A stretch of DNA of 64,000 nt from Boswellia sacra (GCA_013180625.2 SNVD02003460.1:114777-178776), one strand, 5' to 3'; counted from the first letter of the stretch, positions 46,976 to 59,326 are shown. Notes: generated from the sequence alone by a model not told the origin. Program-made: numbers and translations.

Positions 46976-47536
46976 ATATATATATAAAAAATAAATGCAT
47001 ATATATTTTTATAAATTTTTGGATAATTTGTGATACTTGTAATATTTTATAACTATATACTTCATAATAGGAATGATTACATTCAAGTTAACAATTATAT
47101 ATAATATCAAATTGCATATTTAAATTGAAATGAATATCATTACAATAGTAAAAGTTTAAATACTTGTATCTATACAACAAGTAAGAAGCATTGGAATTGA
47201 AAATAAGTAATGTACATGAACAATAAGAAAATAACAAGTACTAGATGATTTGAGTGTTTAAAGTACCACAAATGAAACAACCATTAGAAATCAAAGTGTC
47301 TTCTCCTCCTTAACACTTTCATCATCTTGAAGATTTTAGTAAACACCAACAAGGCCTACACAAGAAAATATTAACAAATTAGTTATTTTAAACACAATCT
47401 TATGCCAAGTTAAATTTATTAAAAAAAATAGTTGTCATAACAATCTTAAAAAATTTTGGCAGAGTTCCATCTATTTATTAGCATTTTCCAAAAGTACATA
47501 ACATATCAAAAACACTTCTAATACCAAAACATTCTT

Positions 47537-48010
47537 CTAGAACAACAATATAAGACCCATATAAGCAAATTTCTTACTATATGGTAGCCATTCAGAGCAT
47601 GTGTTTTGACAACAAATTGGACAAGCAAATTTTCCTTTGGTAGACCATCCAGACATACTGGCATATGTTGGAAAATCATTGATTGTCCACATCAAAATAG
47701 CTTTCAAGTTGACCATCCAGACAGTTTGTAAGCTCTTCCTTGCTTGTTTCACTATCATTATGTGAAATATTTCCTTCTTCAAAACCTATATGATCCCTAT
47801 ACATCCTAAAGGTATCCATCATTTCAATATCTTCATTTTGCATTGATGTACTATAACTCTCTCCATGAATGACCTATATAGTATAAGTAGGATCCATTCC
47901 TTTGATAACTAAGTGCTCATACACTATGTTAAAGTGATGGCGTTGTACATTCTTACATTGTTTGCAAGGGCACACTATAATGTCCGAGTTTCTTGAATTT
48001 TCACGAGCCT
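47537..48010 (-). pseudogene. CACTA TNP2-type transposase fragments
   Basis: 48010-47860 holds the transposase-associated N-terminal segment (ARENSRNSDIIVCPCKQCKN, then a YEHLVIKGMDPTY-type stretch). 47782-47537 holds a piece of the core (LKAILMWTINDFPTYASMSG, KGKFACPICCQN). The stretch between these domains in intact TNP2 proteins, and the C-terminus, are missing. A non-autonomous derivative. Confidence 0.8.
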
Positions 48011-49159
48011 TGTTAACATAATTTAGTGCACCCTTCCTATACTCCTCCGAACATCTACAAGTAATATGACATAATACCTTAAACTTAGTTTATGGTATTT
48101 TAATGAACTAACTAAATCTAATGAATTCTTGGCCTCACCAAACTTTGTTTTAGCCTCACCAAACTTTATTTTGTGAAAGAAGCCAAATTTCAAATACTTG
48201 AACAATAAATTTCAATGTATTAAACAATTACAATTTTATGAAAGAAGCAAATAGATAGAAATTTCAATTACTTGCAAAGTAAACACAATAAATTTATTAT
48301 CTAACTCCCAATTTTAAAGAAGAAAACAAACAAAGAGAGAAAACTCTGATCAAACAAAAATTGAACAATAAAGGAAAAGTGAAAGATTATAAAAATTACC
48401 TACAAATAGCTCAGAAATCTACAGAAGAGCGAGCTGAGAGCACAAGAACTGCAACAACATGACAAGTGATTCAAATCGAAAGAAATTAAAAGATTAAATG
48501 AAAAATCAACTTGAAGAAATCAGATAGGAACTAGTTAAATTGGGTTCAAGTTAATGAACCCGGCCTGTTATAGATTCTAGTTATAACAAATTAATTCCAT
48601 GGAATAATAAATGAATAATAAAGCTATTTAGAAAGAATGAGCAAAAATGAACATGGAATACTAAATTATAAAGTAATTCCGAACATGACAAGCCTAAGCC
48701 TAATCATTTGGTCGCTTCTACCTAACAAAATTCATTCTTTATTGAACTTTCAACAAAGCTTTCAACTGCTTACTTTTCCCCGTTTCAATAAAAAGCCAAT
48801 TTGAAAACTACCATTTTTGCAACTACAAGTAAAAAGATGTGTGGCGGTGCTATTATTTCCAATTTCATTGATCTAAAGTGTGGCCGAAAATTGACCTCTG
48901 CTCCTACCTTGACAGCATTTCAGAGAACCTCAAAAGCCATACTAAGAACATGCCTCAAAAGCCTAGCCAACCCAAAAGAAAAAAGTGAGCAACGAGAAGA
49001 GTGAAACTAAGAAGTGTTAAGACTCAGCCAACTCGCTAAGAACGTGTACAGAGGAACAAGGTAGGGGCATGGGGCAAGTCGGTAGCTGAGATCAGAGACC
49101 CTCACAAGGGTTATAGACCCTTGCGGTGATAAAGCCACGCTCAACTTTGCCCAACCACC

Positions 49160-49890
49160 AACCCCAGCTCCAGTAATCCCGAATCCAAACCAAGAAAATA
49201 TAAGAAAATAACGTAAAAAACTACACGTACCTACATGTAGATCCAGCTGGGATGTCTTTAGGAAATGATTCCAGAGCAGCAGCAGAACCCAAAACAGCCT
49301 ATCCCTCTCTTGGTTTAACTTGAATAAGCCCCGTGCTCCTCCAAGGAGGTAGCCACAAGCTTGACAGAGAAGGTGAAGAGGAGGCAAGCGTGAGAGAGAA
49401 GGTCCAAAGAGGGACCTACAAGGTGAACGTGAGAGGCTAGCCATTAGCTGGCCATCCAGCAGCGAGGCCAGTTGCAGCTCTGAGTGCAGATCACGATCTG
49501 TTGATCTGTGGATGCTGGACGATGTCGTTGTGCCTCATCATCATCAACTCCATTAAGGAATGAAAATGAAAACAAATAAACGAAGAAGAAACGAACAAGA
49601 ATTCTTAGTGTCCAGTAATCCCGAATCCAAACCAAGAAAATATAAGAAAATAACGTAAAAAACTAGACGTACCTGCACGTAGATCCAGCTGGGGTGTCTT
49701 TAGGAAATGATTCCACAGCAGCAGCAGAATCCAAAATAGGCTATCCCTCTCTCGGTTTAACTTGACTAAGTCCCGTGCTGCTCCAAGGAGGGAGCTACAA
49801 GCTTGACAGAGAAGGTGAAGAGGAGGCAAGCGTGACAGAGAAGGTCCAAGGAGGGAGCTACAAGGTGAACGTGAGAGGCTAGCCACTAGC
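49160..49890. repeat. Direct duplication (about 290 bp at a 450-bp period) in the CACTA leader
   Basis: 49167-49457 and 49612-49900 share a block beginning CCAGTAATCCCGAATCCAAA and ending GTGAGAGGCTAGCCA. The minus ORFs 49444-49007 and 49886-49605 encode near-identical peptides because of it. The duplicated block lies 5' of the transposase remnants and may be a promoter or first exon. Confidence 0.85.
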
Positions 49891-50356
49891 TGGATAGATG
49901 AGTTTGGAACACGAGGAAGGTCGACGTTGTAACGGTATAGAGGGGAGCCACGATTTTAGGGTTCAATTTGAGTTGAATTAGATTGATTTGTGGCGAGTTA
50001 ATTGAGTTTGTGGCTAAATTGCATACCGCTACAAGACCAAAACGTCATCGTTTTCATTTCTCTTTTTAAATAGATTGACTAATTTTTTATTAGTTTTCTG
50101 GTATTGTCTATATATTTATTTAACAATAAAATTATATTAATAATTTAACTTATTCTTAAGTTTAGGTTTTTGCAACGTGCAAGACATGCACGTTGCAGAA
50201 GCCTAGTTTTCGCAACGTGCATCATGTGCACGTTGTTAAAACTATGTTTTCGCAACGTGCATTTGTTGCACGTTGCCAAAAGATAGATTTCGCAACGTGC
50301 ACAACGTGCACGTTGCGAATTGCCTGTTGCCTTAGGTGATTTTTCTTCTAGTGTGA

Positions 50357-51164
50357 TTATCTTAGTATGTTCTTCTTTCCAGGGCAAAGGATTCTTTTGA
50401 AGTCTTTGATATAAAGGTTTGTATAATTTTCTAAGATTTGGAAAGAAATCTGAGACATAATTTAAAGATCCTAAAAATCTTTGTAATTGATTTTTATCTT
50501 TAATTTCATCTAGAAATTTATCAGCAAATTCTATTGCTCTTTGAACAAGTTTTATCGTTCGTTGATATATGTCATATCCTAAAAATCTTATTTTTGTTTG
50601 AAATAATTTCATTTTTGAGGCATAAATTACTAAACCATTTTTCTTGACTACATAAAAGAATGCTTTTAAATGTTTAAAATGTTGTTATATTGCTTCAAAA
50701 AAAATTAATATATCATCTATATATATGATAATAAATTTTGTATAAGGATTGAATATATCATTCATAATATACTGAAATTCAGATGGAGCATTCTTTAATC
50801 TAAATGGCATTGCATTCCATTCATAACGCCCAAATGGAACTGTAAAAGCTATTTTAGATCTGTTTTGTTTTGTAATTTGAACTTCTCAGAAACCACTTTT
50901 TATATCAAATTTTGAAAATAATATTGCATTATAAAGTCTTTTAAGTAAATCTCGTTTATTGGAAATAGGATATCTAATGCATTGTAATACTTTGTTTAGA
51001 GGTTTGTAATTGATTACTAGTCTTGGAACTCCTCTTTCTAATTCGAGTTTTTTATTAACATAAAATGCTGCATAACTCCAAGGTGATTTAGATTCTCTTA
51101 TTAATTTTTTTTTTAATAAATCTTGTATTTCTTCTTGACAATATTGTAATAATTCTTGATTCAT
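50357..51164 (-). pseudogene. Caulimovirid reverse transcriptase remnant
   Basis: The minus frame 51164-50886 contains the N-terminal RT blocks (including an SPWSYAAFYV stretch and VPRLVINYKPLN). After a stop the frame reaches the catalytic YIDD (50712-50723) and then the thumb/connection segment (FLGYDIY, FLGSLNYV). It is truncated at 50357 by the CACTA insertion. Two or more in-frame stops inactivate it. Confidence 0.88.
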
Positions 51165-51499
51165 TTGAATTGGTCTAGCTTTTGCTGGTTCATTAAATTC
51201 TTTAATATATGGTAAAGTAACTATATGTTTTTTTCTATCCCAAAATTGATTAGGTACATCTGAACATACTTCTTGTCTAAATTTATTTTCAATTCTATAT
51301 CATCCTTAATATTAGGGTTTTCTAATTGTTCCTCAATTCTTTTATGTTTAATTTCTTTTTAGAGATAATTAGTATGATGTTGTTTATTGATTATTAAATT
51401 AATTTGTTTAGTAATTGTATTTTGTTGTAGTGAATGAATTTCTCTAGTGTCTATTTGTGATAAAAATTTAAAACTTATTTTTGTTCCTATAATTTCAGT

Positions 51500-52530
51500 A
51501 TGAATTCCTTGACTATCAACTTTAAATGGATATATTTATATTAAAAATGGACTACCTAAAATGATATTTTGACTGAGATTTTTTTCTAATATAAATGTTG
51601 TTTTAAAACAATATCCTTGATTACATATTTGGACTTTTGATAATTTATACTTGACTTCTAAATTTATTCCATTTGCACCTCTTAGTCTTTCAGACGTTTT
51701 TTCATAATATTTTGTTGGAGTAAGACATTCTCTAATACAATTTTAGCCTGCTCTCGAATCAGCTAAAGCAATTGTTTCTACTTGTATATAATTATCCATA
51801 TGTAATAATATTCTATGTACCATTTTTGGTAATTAATTTTGTCTACAATTTGTACATAGTCTTCTTCTATTCGTGAACTAGAAGCTGTATTTTGATCTTT
51901 ATTTTTAGATTCAACTATTGTTAATCTAGTTTGAGTCTAGAGTTATTCTAATTGTTGATTTTGAATTTCTTTTATTTGTTCTTTTAAATTCTTAATTTCT
52001 TATTGTAATTCTCCTGCAGTAACTTATTTAAATAGAGTTTGTGATGGATATTTATCCCATATTTTTTTAAACAAAATGTTTATGGTGTCTTAATGCTACT
52101 TTCTTGTTCCAATATTTCTTTTAATCTTATTAAATATTCTCTTTTTATATTATGATCTTTAATTTTATCACTTATATCAAATAAAAATTGTTTATCAGTA
52201 ATTTTAGTAATTACATTAATTTGCTTACAGTTACATAATCCTTCTGTATAACTTAAAGATTTACTACTTTTTGAAGTATTATCAGTATCTTACATATCTA
52301 AAATATCATTATCTTCATCATCACTAATGCTAAATTCTTGAATAGATTGTTCATTAAATAATAATTTGTTCATTTTATCTCTTAATTCATCTTGATCATT
52401 TAAAAGTTCACTGACTTTATTCTTTTTTTTTACATTGTTTTGATGTATGACCAGTTTGTCTATAATTCCAACTTACTAATTGTTTTTTACACTTTGAATA
52501 ATTCTTCTTAGGTTTATGTTTTTTCTTATT
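51500..52530 (-). pseudogene. Caulimovirid protease and nucleocapsid zinc-knuckle remnants
   Basis: Near 51770 the minus frame shows ADSRAG where a D(S/T)GA aspartic-protease motif is expected, followed by a stop. Near 52440-52500 is a zinc-knuckle relic: the His and last Cys remain (GHTSKQC) but the CX2C pair is replaced by SWNY. Lys-rich flanks and an acidic Ser/Asp cluster (about 52300) fit the end of a caulimovirid coat protein. Confidence 0.6.
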
Positions 52531-52604
52531 CTTTTTATAGCATTGATTATCAAATTGATTTTTATAAATTTTTTTTTACTTATTTTTCTTATATTTCTTT
52601 GAAT

Positions 52605-54114
52605 ATGATGGTGGCTTAAGATTTTCATAACCATATTGTTCACAGAACGATCTCATAGTTTTGCTAAAACTTTCTATTTTTCTTTTTCCTTTTTGTTCTT
52701 GACATATTGCTAAGCCTTCTTTTTTAATAAAAGCAAACAATTGACCATATATTATATTATCCCGAGGAATTGAATTTCCTCATGTTATCTCTGTTAATTT
52801 ATTGATTATTTTTTCAGAAAAGAATTTCGGTAATCCTGCAATAAATCTCTTTCCAGAAAGAAGCATTGCAGTCTCGCCTCTTAAATATATTTGTTAAAAA
52901 TACATATTCATACCATCTGAAATCTCATAAGGTTGGACATCTAAGATTTGTTAGAATTATTTTTGAACTAGCTAATTCCTCTTTAGGATCTCCTATGAAA
53001 TGCATTGAATGTGTATATATCAATATTTCTACAGCATTTTGAGTTTCTTAAATAGTTACAAACCCATCTTCGTCTTCTACTTAAGTTTTTTCTACATGAT
53101 TAATTCTAAAATGATATCTATAATTAGAATTTCTCTAAATTCTTCCTCTTTCGCAAAGCGTCCAGTAATATATTTCTAGATCATAAATATGGTCTTGAAG
53201 CCAATCCGTTTGTGTCATTAAGTCTAATCTATCTCTACGTGATATTCTATACCAATTACTTTGAAGAAGATTTTTTATGTTTCTATTTTCAATTCTATCT
53301 CTTCTAAGATGTTCGCTTAATCTACAATATATATATATAGAGTACCAAATTGGGGAAACATGATCGATAAAAGTAAGAAATAAAGTAAAACAATATATAT
53401 ATATACACGGAGTATTGAAAGCAACAATTTAATAAAACATAAAAGTAAAATGAGTAATTTAAATAACAAATTTTAAATATTAAAAGTAAGAGATGAATAA
53501 AACTTACTTTTTATTTGAAAACTTTTAGTTGAAAATTACAAGAGAACTTCGTAAGGCAAGGTCTCACACTTTTAGCCGATGCCTTTGATTTGATTACAAA
53601 AGACTTTATATAGACTTTATAAGCGGATTTCAAAACATTTTAAGTCCATGACAACTATTACTAACTTTAAACTTTTTTGACTGAGATCAATACATTTAAA
53701 ATACAATGATGATTATTTTTTACAATAATATTTGCTTTTTCCTTTTCTTGATAGGCTTGAGCAAACGTGGAAGCTTGCTTGCTATATTTTTCCACCGACC
53801 TTATAGAAAGTGAATTGGATATGAGCTGGACTTTCTTGACTTTATAGATCATAAGGATCTTGAAAAAGTGGCCCACCAAATGGATCTTCATCTGGATCTT
53901 CTAGAGTACTGTCTGATGAGTTGTCTGAAATCTATTAAATAAGTGTCATCAATTACTTAATTAAGCTATTTACTTTTTGACTTCTTCTTGGAACTTTTTG
54001 ATGATGTTGGCTTGTCTTGGGCTTCGACTTCTATCTTTAGTGGAGTATTGGGCTTGATTGATCTTTCTTTAAGTTTGGCTTGAGTTTGCATGGGCTTTTT
54101 ACCGGATTTGATCT
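52605..54114 (-). repeat. Terminal redundancy of the pararetrovirus integrant
   Basis: Direct repeat of 43612-45200 with the same order of coat-protein-like, leader and WWDKY-upstream segments. It lacks the primer-site segment present in the other copy. Confidence 0.85.
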
Positions 54115-54954
54115 ATATTAAAGTTAATTAGCTTTAAAACGTATAACCAAGCAGGAAAATATTGTACTTAATAAATAAGTGATGACAAATAAGTTATTAT
54201 TTCCTAAGCTGAAGAAAACTCAAAACATGGAACAAATGGAAAGCTATGCTGACTTCTTGTATATAAAACGGCCATTATTTCCTAAGCTTAAATATTATGA
54301 CCGCTATAACTCATCATCAGTTAAATGCTAGTTATGGTAATCTCTTCTTAGAAATGCATACTTTTGGTGGTCATTAATTTTTTTTATTAAATTCAAATCA
54401 GCACTGTAATTTAATATTATTTTCTTTATTGAGTTGGAAGTTAAACTTCTCATATCCTACAAGGTATTTGAATGATTGAATCATAAGATGCACACAAGTC
54501 TATAAACTTAATTTCCGTGAGTGGTTGAAACTTCTTAGTCACTTTAATTGAGTCCTACTGCAGCAGCTCCGTGGGCCGTGAGATCATAGGGTTATTTTAA
54601 TTATCTAATCCAATGGTTTTCCTTAACTTGACAAATATTTAAAAGTTTTACTTACAACCTGATGTCCCGGTAGCTTGCATCCTTTATGTGAGATTTCTAA
54701 CCTTACCCTCTACCATTTATGGTTTCTATTTTCCTTGATATGGTGTAAACTTTTTTTGGCACAGAGCTTATGGGTTACAAAGGCCATGTCGATCCTTGAA
54801 ATTAGGGCAATGATGCAGTAGCCTATTACAATCAATCTCTATGGTCGTGCTTAGAAATCCCCTATCTTTGTGTACAGACTCTTGATTTATCCGATTTGGT
54901 TGTTTACAATAGCCGTTCGATATCTTAAGGTTGGTTATGACGCAGAAAGTGTTT
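54115..54954. other. Spacer between pararetrovirus and retrotransposon X
   Basis: No gene. 54370-54550 is a diverged copy of sequence that flanks the LOG retrotransposon on both sides (32710-32840 and 41300-41370). Confidence 0.5.
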
Positions 54955-56363
54955 TGATAAGTGTCTATTTATATATCATTTTCATATCAATTCGTCCATG
55001 TTTCTTTGCTATATTCCGTGGTATTTTTATGTTTTTGTGTGTTTTGATGTTTGTAGGAGTTTTGGAGCAACTTGCACAAAAATGGAGTAAAACCCTTCAT
55101 TTTCACCTCTGCTAGTCAGTGATCTTCTCGGATTTAATTGTATTGATATACAATGAACCCGACGACATATTATATACCGTTGGAAAGCTCTCGAAGTCTA
55201 TTTTTTTGGAGAAATTTACGGTTTATAAATCCATTCAGTGTACCAAAAGTTCTAATCAAAACAGTATGAGATGTATAGAAATATAATTCCACAAGCCACT
55301 GTAGCATGTATAATACGGGGCACTGTAGCAAGTCACTGTAGCAGAGTATTTAAACACATGTTAGGGTTTTATTTTCATAACTTGAAGAGGGGAGAACGTG
55401 GTGGAGGCTGCAGCTCTGGAATTCTTTCATCTCTTGGAGTTCTTGTAGAAGAAAGGAAGCTTGGAAAGAGGAAGAACTACAATCCAAAGAGAATTACATC
55501 AAATTTGCTAAGATTTTACCTTCCCTTTCATTTTCTGGAATGTCTCCATGTTGTATTGTATTTACCACGTTCTAAAACATGTGTAACTGAATATGAATTG
55601 GTTGAGGGTGATTTCAAAGCCCCTGATATGGTTTTTGTAAGTTGATTGTGTAAGGAATTGTTATCCAATTCTCTATTTGAAGTTGCTTGTATTCTCCCAT
55701 ATTTAATGCTTATGATTGCTTGCTGATTGTATTTGAGTGGCCAACTGAATATAATCTGGTTGTGATTTATTGCTAGACTAGAAATCTTGATCCGTAATTG
55801 TCTTGAATTTCTAATCATTAGTAGCAAACTTGTGATCAGAGATTACAATTGGAGAATATAACCTAAGTTAAATAATCCGAGCTTGTGTGTTTATTGCTTA
55901 GATCAACCTAGCTTTCTTATCATAATGCATCCATTGAATTAAACTCAGAGAGCTTATTCTAGGTTGTTTAATGGATAGAGATTAAATAAAGAGCTTGTTT
56001 TATTTAACAACAAAGTAAGGAAAGATTGGGGTAATAGATCTTGTTATTATCTACGGTTGATAACTTCAATGCTGTAATTGGATGACAATTCTACGATTAA
56101 TTCGCAAATCCATATCTTGTGTAGAGAAGGATCCCTTAACCAGCTTTCTCTCATTGATTTTTCATTCGAATTAACTTTCTGTTTTGTTATTCTTCGTTTG
56201 CAATATTATTTCACTTAGTTAATCAATCAACAAAACCCCCCATTTACTCTGTTTTTGCTTTCAAATAACAAATTTAATTAGAATCAATCCTCGTGGGAAC
56301 GATATCTTACTTATCACTTTATTACTTGTGCGACTAGTATACTTGCTAATTTCGAACGCATCA
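54955..56363 (+). repeat. 5' LTR of element X
   Basis: 1,409 bp from TGATAAGTGTC to CGAACGCATCA, homologous to the LTRs at 41573 and 60050. Confidence 0.9.
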
Positions 56364-56369
56364 AGTTTT

Positions 56370-56387
56370 TGGCGCCGTTGCCGGGGA
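56370..56387 (+). promoter_or_regulatory. Primer-binding site of X, tRNA-Asp
   Basis: TGGCGCCGTTGCCGGGGA, fully complementary to the 3' end of tRNA-Asp, 6 bp after the LTR. Confidence 0.9.
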
Positions 56388-56475
56388 TTGATTTTCTAAT
56401 CGATTTGTTATTTTGTTTTCATTGTTCATTCATATTTTCTTTGTTTTTCTTTTCTGATTGTTTGTGTTTAGATAA

Positions 56476-58406
56476 CATGGTAGTAAACTTCTATCAATTC
56501 AGTAGCGGATTTGAGCCACAAGTACCATGGAGAGTAAATGAGGTAAGCACTCCGAACATTGAACAACAACTTTCTGAGCTAACCTCTCTTGTGGAAAACA
56601 TGGCTGTAGGAGATATGCAAAAATCTTATGAATGTGGGGTATATTCTACGATGGAGCATCCAATCGACATGTATCCAACTTTACAAGAAGAATATATGGA
56701 ACAAGCAACCTAGAGTGCAGCAACCTTTTCAAATGCAACCACCACCAATGCCACATCCAGCACCGCAACCAGCTTCACAAAAATCAGGTATGTCTCTCCA
56801 GGACATTGTTAATGCACTTGCCATTAACACAATGCAATTCCAGCAGGAAACTGGGGCAAGTATCCAAAACCTGGCAAATCAAATGGGAAAATTGGCTACT
56901 AGCATGAGCAAATTTGAGGGCCAAGACTCAGAAAAATTATCTTCTCAAACGGTGATCAATCCAAGAGAGACTGCTAGTGCAATAACTTCACGAAATGGAG
57001 AGCAATTAGATGTCTTGCCAAGGAAATCACAAACTGATGAAGGAGATGACACCACTTCCATCATGAACAAAACATTGACTTCTCAGGTAAATCCGATAAC
57101 TCCCATTCCTTCATATGTTACTCCTCCACTTTTTCCTAGTAGATTTGCAAAATCGAAGAAGGAGGAACAAGAACAGAAAATCTTGGAAACTTCTCCAAAA
57201 ATTGAGGTAAATATACCACTTCTAGATGCTATCGAGCAAGTACCTTGTTATACAAAATGTCTCAAGGAGTTATGCACCAGCAAGAGGAAGTTAAAAGGAA
57301 ATGAGAAAGTAAGTGTGGGGGAAAATGTTTCAGCTGTTTTACAAGGAAAAATTCCTCCGAAATACAAAGATTCAGGTACGTTCACCATTACATGCACCAT
57401 TGGTAAAACTAAGTTTGAAAGAGCTACATTCGATTTAGAAGCATTTATTAACATCATGCCATATTCTATTTATGCTTATTTAAATCTTGGACCTTTTGTG
57501 GAAACTGGTATTACCATTCAACTTACTGATCGTTCTAATGCATATCCCAAGGGAGTTGTGGAAGATGTGCTTGTGCAGGTGAATCAATTGGTTTTCCCAG
57601 CAGACTTCTATGTTCTTGAAATGGAGGATGAGACATCTCCTAATCCAACACCAATTCTTTTGGGGAGACCATTCTTGAAAACTGCTCGAACTAAGATTGA
57701 TGTTCATGATGGCACTCTCACCATGGAATTCGATGGCGAGGTGATTCGTTTCAATATTTTTGAGGCAATGAGGTACTCTAATGACTTACATTCTGTTTTT
57801 GCAGTTGATGTTATTGATTATTTGCCACAACAATGTTTTGAGTTAACTCGCAAGAATGGAGTGGATGTTGCTATTAGTGAACACATAAGGATAGAAAGTT
57901 TCAAAGAACCAAGAAAGCTGATACAAGTGTCTAAAGAAGTGGAGGAAGCTGTGACAAGCTTGGATGAGACTATAGCTATCACCACAAATAGGTATGATGT
58001 TTCGTACATTGAATTGCCTTTATCTAATGAGAAACTTCTTCCTTCTGTGATGAAAGCCAATACCTTGGAGCTTAAGTCACTTCCAGATCATTTGAATTAT
58101 GGATTCTTGGGTGAGAATGATACTTTGCGAGTTACAATAGAAATGGGCCTTGCACGAATACAAGAAGAGAAACTCATCCGAATACTTACAGATCACAAAA
58201 TAGCTATTGAGTGGACAATTGTTGACATCCAAGGCCCATCCATATGCATGGACCGTATCTTATTAGAAGAGGGATCCAAGCCCATTGAAGAGGGATCCAA
58301 GCCCATTGGATCCTCCCATGATGGAACCAACGTCAGGCTGAGGACGTTAAACCAAGCGCTTATTGGGAGGCAACCCAATGTTTTTGAAAAAAAAAAAGAA
58401 AAATAA
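56476..58406 (+). pseudogene. Gag C-terminus, protease and polymerase start of element X
   Basis: Compared with Y, the N-terminal half of gag is deleted; the frame begins at the QQFSS-equivalent (NFYQFSSGFEPQ). The zinc knuckle has degraded to CGVYSTMEHPIDMY, losing two Cys. After a frame change near 56710 a 592-codon frame runs through a Pro/Gln-rich linker (PQPASQKSGMSLQDIV) and a protease. There the catalytic site reads DLEAFINIMP where Y has DLGASINVMP, so it is inactive. A retained segment (LIRILTDHKIAIEWTIVDIQ, SICMDRILLE) marks the start of RT. Then comes an 18-bp tandem repeat and the post-integrase motif RTLNQALIGRQPNVF. Confidence 0.85.
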
Positions 58407-58771
58407 AATGAGGTAATAATGATCGATTTTTGTGTCTCGAGGAGATTCCTTTCATAGGCCATCAAATTGATCAGGTTTTATCTCTCTTTGCCATCTGTCT
58501 CATTTGTTTTTATATTTTTTACTTGTTTTTACTTTTGTTTGCTATTGTGTTGTTATCTCTTTTATGTGTCTTTAGTTTCGTTTTTGCTCTTTTCTTTTCC
58601 TTTCTTTTGTTTAATTTGATTACTCTGTGCTTTGAGCTCATTTGTGCAGCAGCTTGTGAAAACATCCAAACGGAAGCTGAAGCATTGCCCGCCAAGGTTT
58701 GAAACGTGCATATCTTGGAGAAGAACAAACTCAATCGCATTATCGGTAATATCTCTCTTTTCTCCTCTTCA

Positions 58772-59326
58772 ATGGATGCCGATATCTTTCTGTCGAACCT
58801 TCGTAAATATTTCCCTTCACTTCCTCAAAATGTTGTGTTTAAAATTTATAAAGTACGGATGACTAGACTTTGGGCATTGATGCTCCTAAATGTGCCTGCT
58901 GATATCTGATGGCTTATCGAAGCCAAGGTGAGATTGTCCGGTGAGCCGGACATTAATCTCGCAAAATACATGCCTGGTCTAGGAAAGAGCTACTACGCCA
59001 AGAGGCGAAGAGCGAAAAGGTTACAAGTATGTTATAAATGTGCTAGATGGAATTGTAACCAGACTTGTCGTTCATTAGGTTTTGCGTCCAGGAATAGAGA
59101 AGATAAACTTTCATTTATTAAGAATGGTTTGAGTAATGAGTCGCTGGATAATGTTTTGTTAACTCTCGAGTCACATTCTTGTGGACTTGTTCAGCGTGAA
59201 TTGCTTAATCTATGGACACAATTTCGTGATGAATTGCAGTGTTATAGTCTAGGGAATCTGACTAAAAACGACCCTGTTTGCCAGTTTATAAGAAAACTGG
59301 ATGGGAAGCAAATCCCCGACTCATAG
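58772..59326 (+). pseudogene. Conserved Cys-rich ORF, element X copy (185 codons)
   Basis: Starts MDADIFLSNLRKYFPSLPQN; a UGA follows PADI at codon 46. The same frame continues WLIEAKVRLSGEP, then YYAKRRRAKRLQVCYKCARW with CNQTC (same CX2CX4CX3C spacing), and ends VCQFIRKLDGKQIPDS. About 65-70% of residues match the copy at 37321-36773 by eye, and homology continues about 60 bp past the stop. The UGA sits one codon before the corresponding UGA in the other copy. Function unknown. Confidence 0.75.

Larger units (their letters stand above)
46658..50353 (-). mobile_element. CACTA element (3,696 bp) inserted in the pararetrovirus, TSD TGA
   Basis: The left end reads CACTAGTAGAAAAA and the right end TTTTTCTTCTAGTG. 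The 3-bp duplication TGA (46655-46657, 50354-50356) is exact. GCAACGTGCA...TGCACGTTGC palindromes lie inside both ends (46678-46975 and 50168-50325). Transposase remnants lie on the minus strand, so the promoter end is at 50353. The element interrupts the viral RT-RNase H frame and is therefore younger than the integrant. It is deleted for most of its transposase. Confidence 0.93.
43612..54114 (-). mobile_element. Endogenous pararetrovirus (Caulimoviridae-like), terminally redundant and decayed
   Basis: Reading the minus strand from 54.1 kb, the order is a leader, coat-protein-like region with degenerate zinc knuckle, protease, reverse transcriptase (YIDD), RNase H and a further ORF region. 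The first 1.5 kb (52605-54114) then recurs as 43612-45200. An initiator-Met-tRNA primer site and the absence of integrase support a pararetrovirus over an LTR retrotransposon. All frames carry stops and frameshifts. Net of the CACTA insertion the repeat period is about 5.3 kb, shorter than the usual 7-8 kb of caulimovirid genomes, so a deletion is likely. A Petuvirus- or Florendovirus-like placement is a guess. Confidence 0.8.

Noticed and set aside
49007..49886. Paralogous host genes inside the CACTA (two similar minus ORFs)
   Set aside because: Their similarity is due to one DNA duplication; no domain recognised and no supported start.
43612..54114. LTR retrotransposon with 1.5-kb LTRs
   Set aside because: The repeats contain coat-protein-like coding sequence and an internal initiator-Met primer site, and no integrase is seen; a pararetrovirus integrant fits better.
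56628..56907. Separate ORF of 91 aa in element X
   Set aside because: Out-of-frame shadow of the gag linker.
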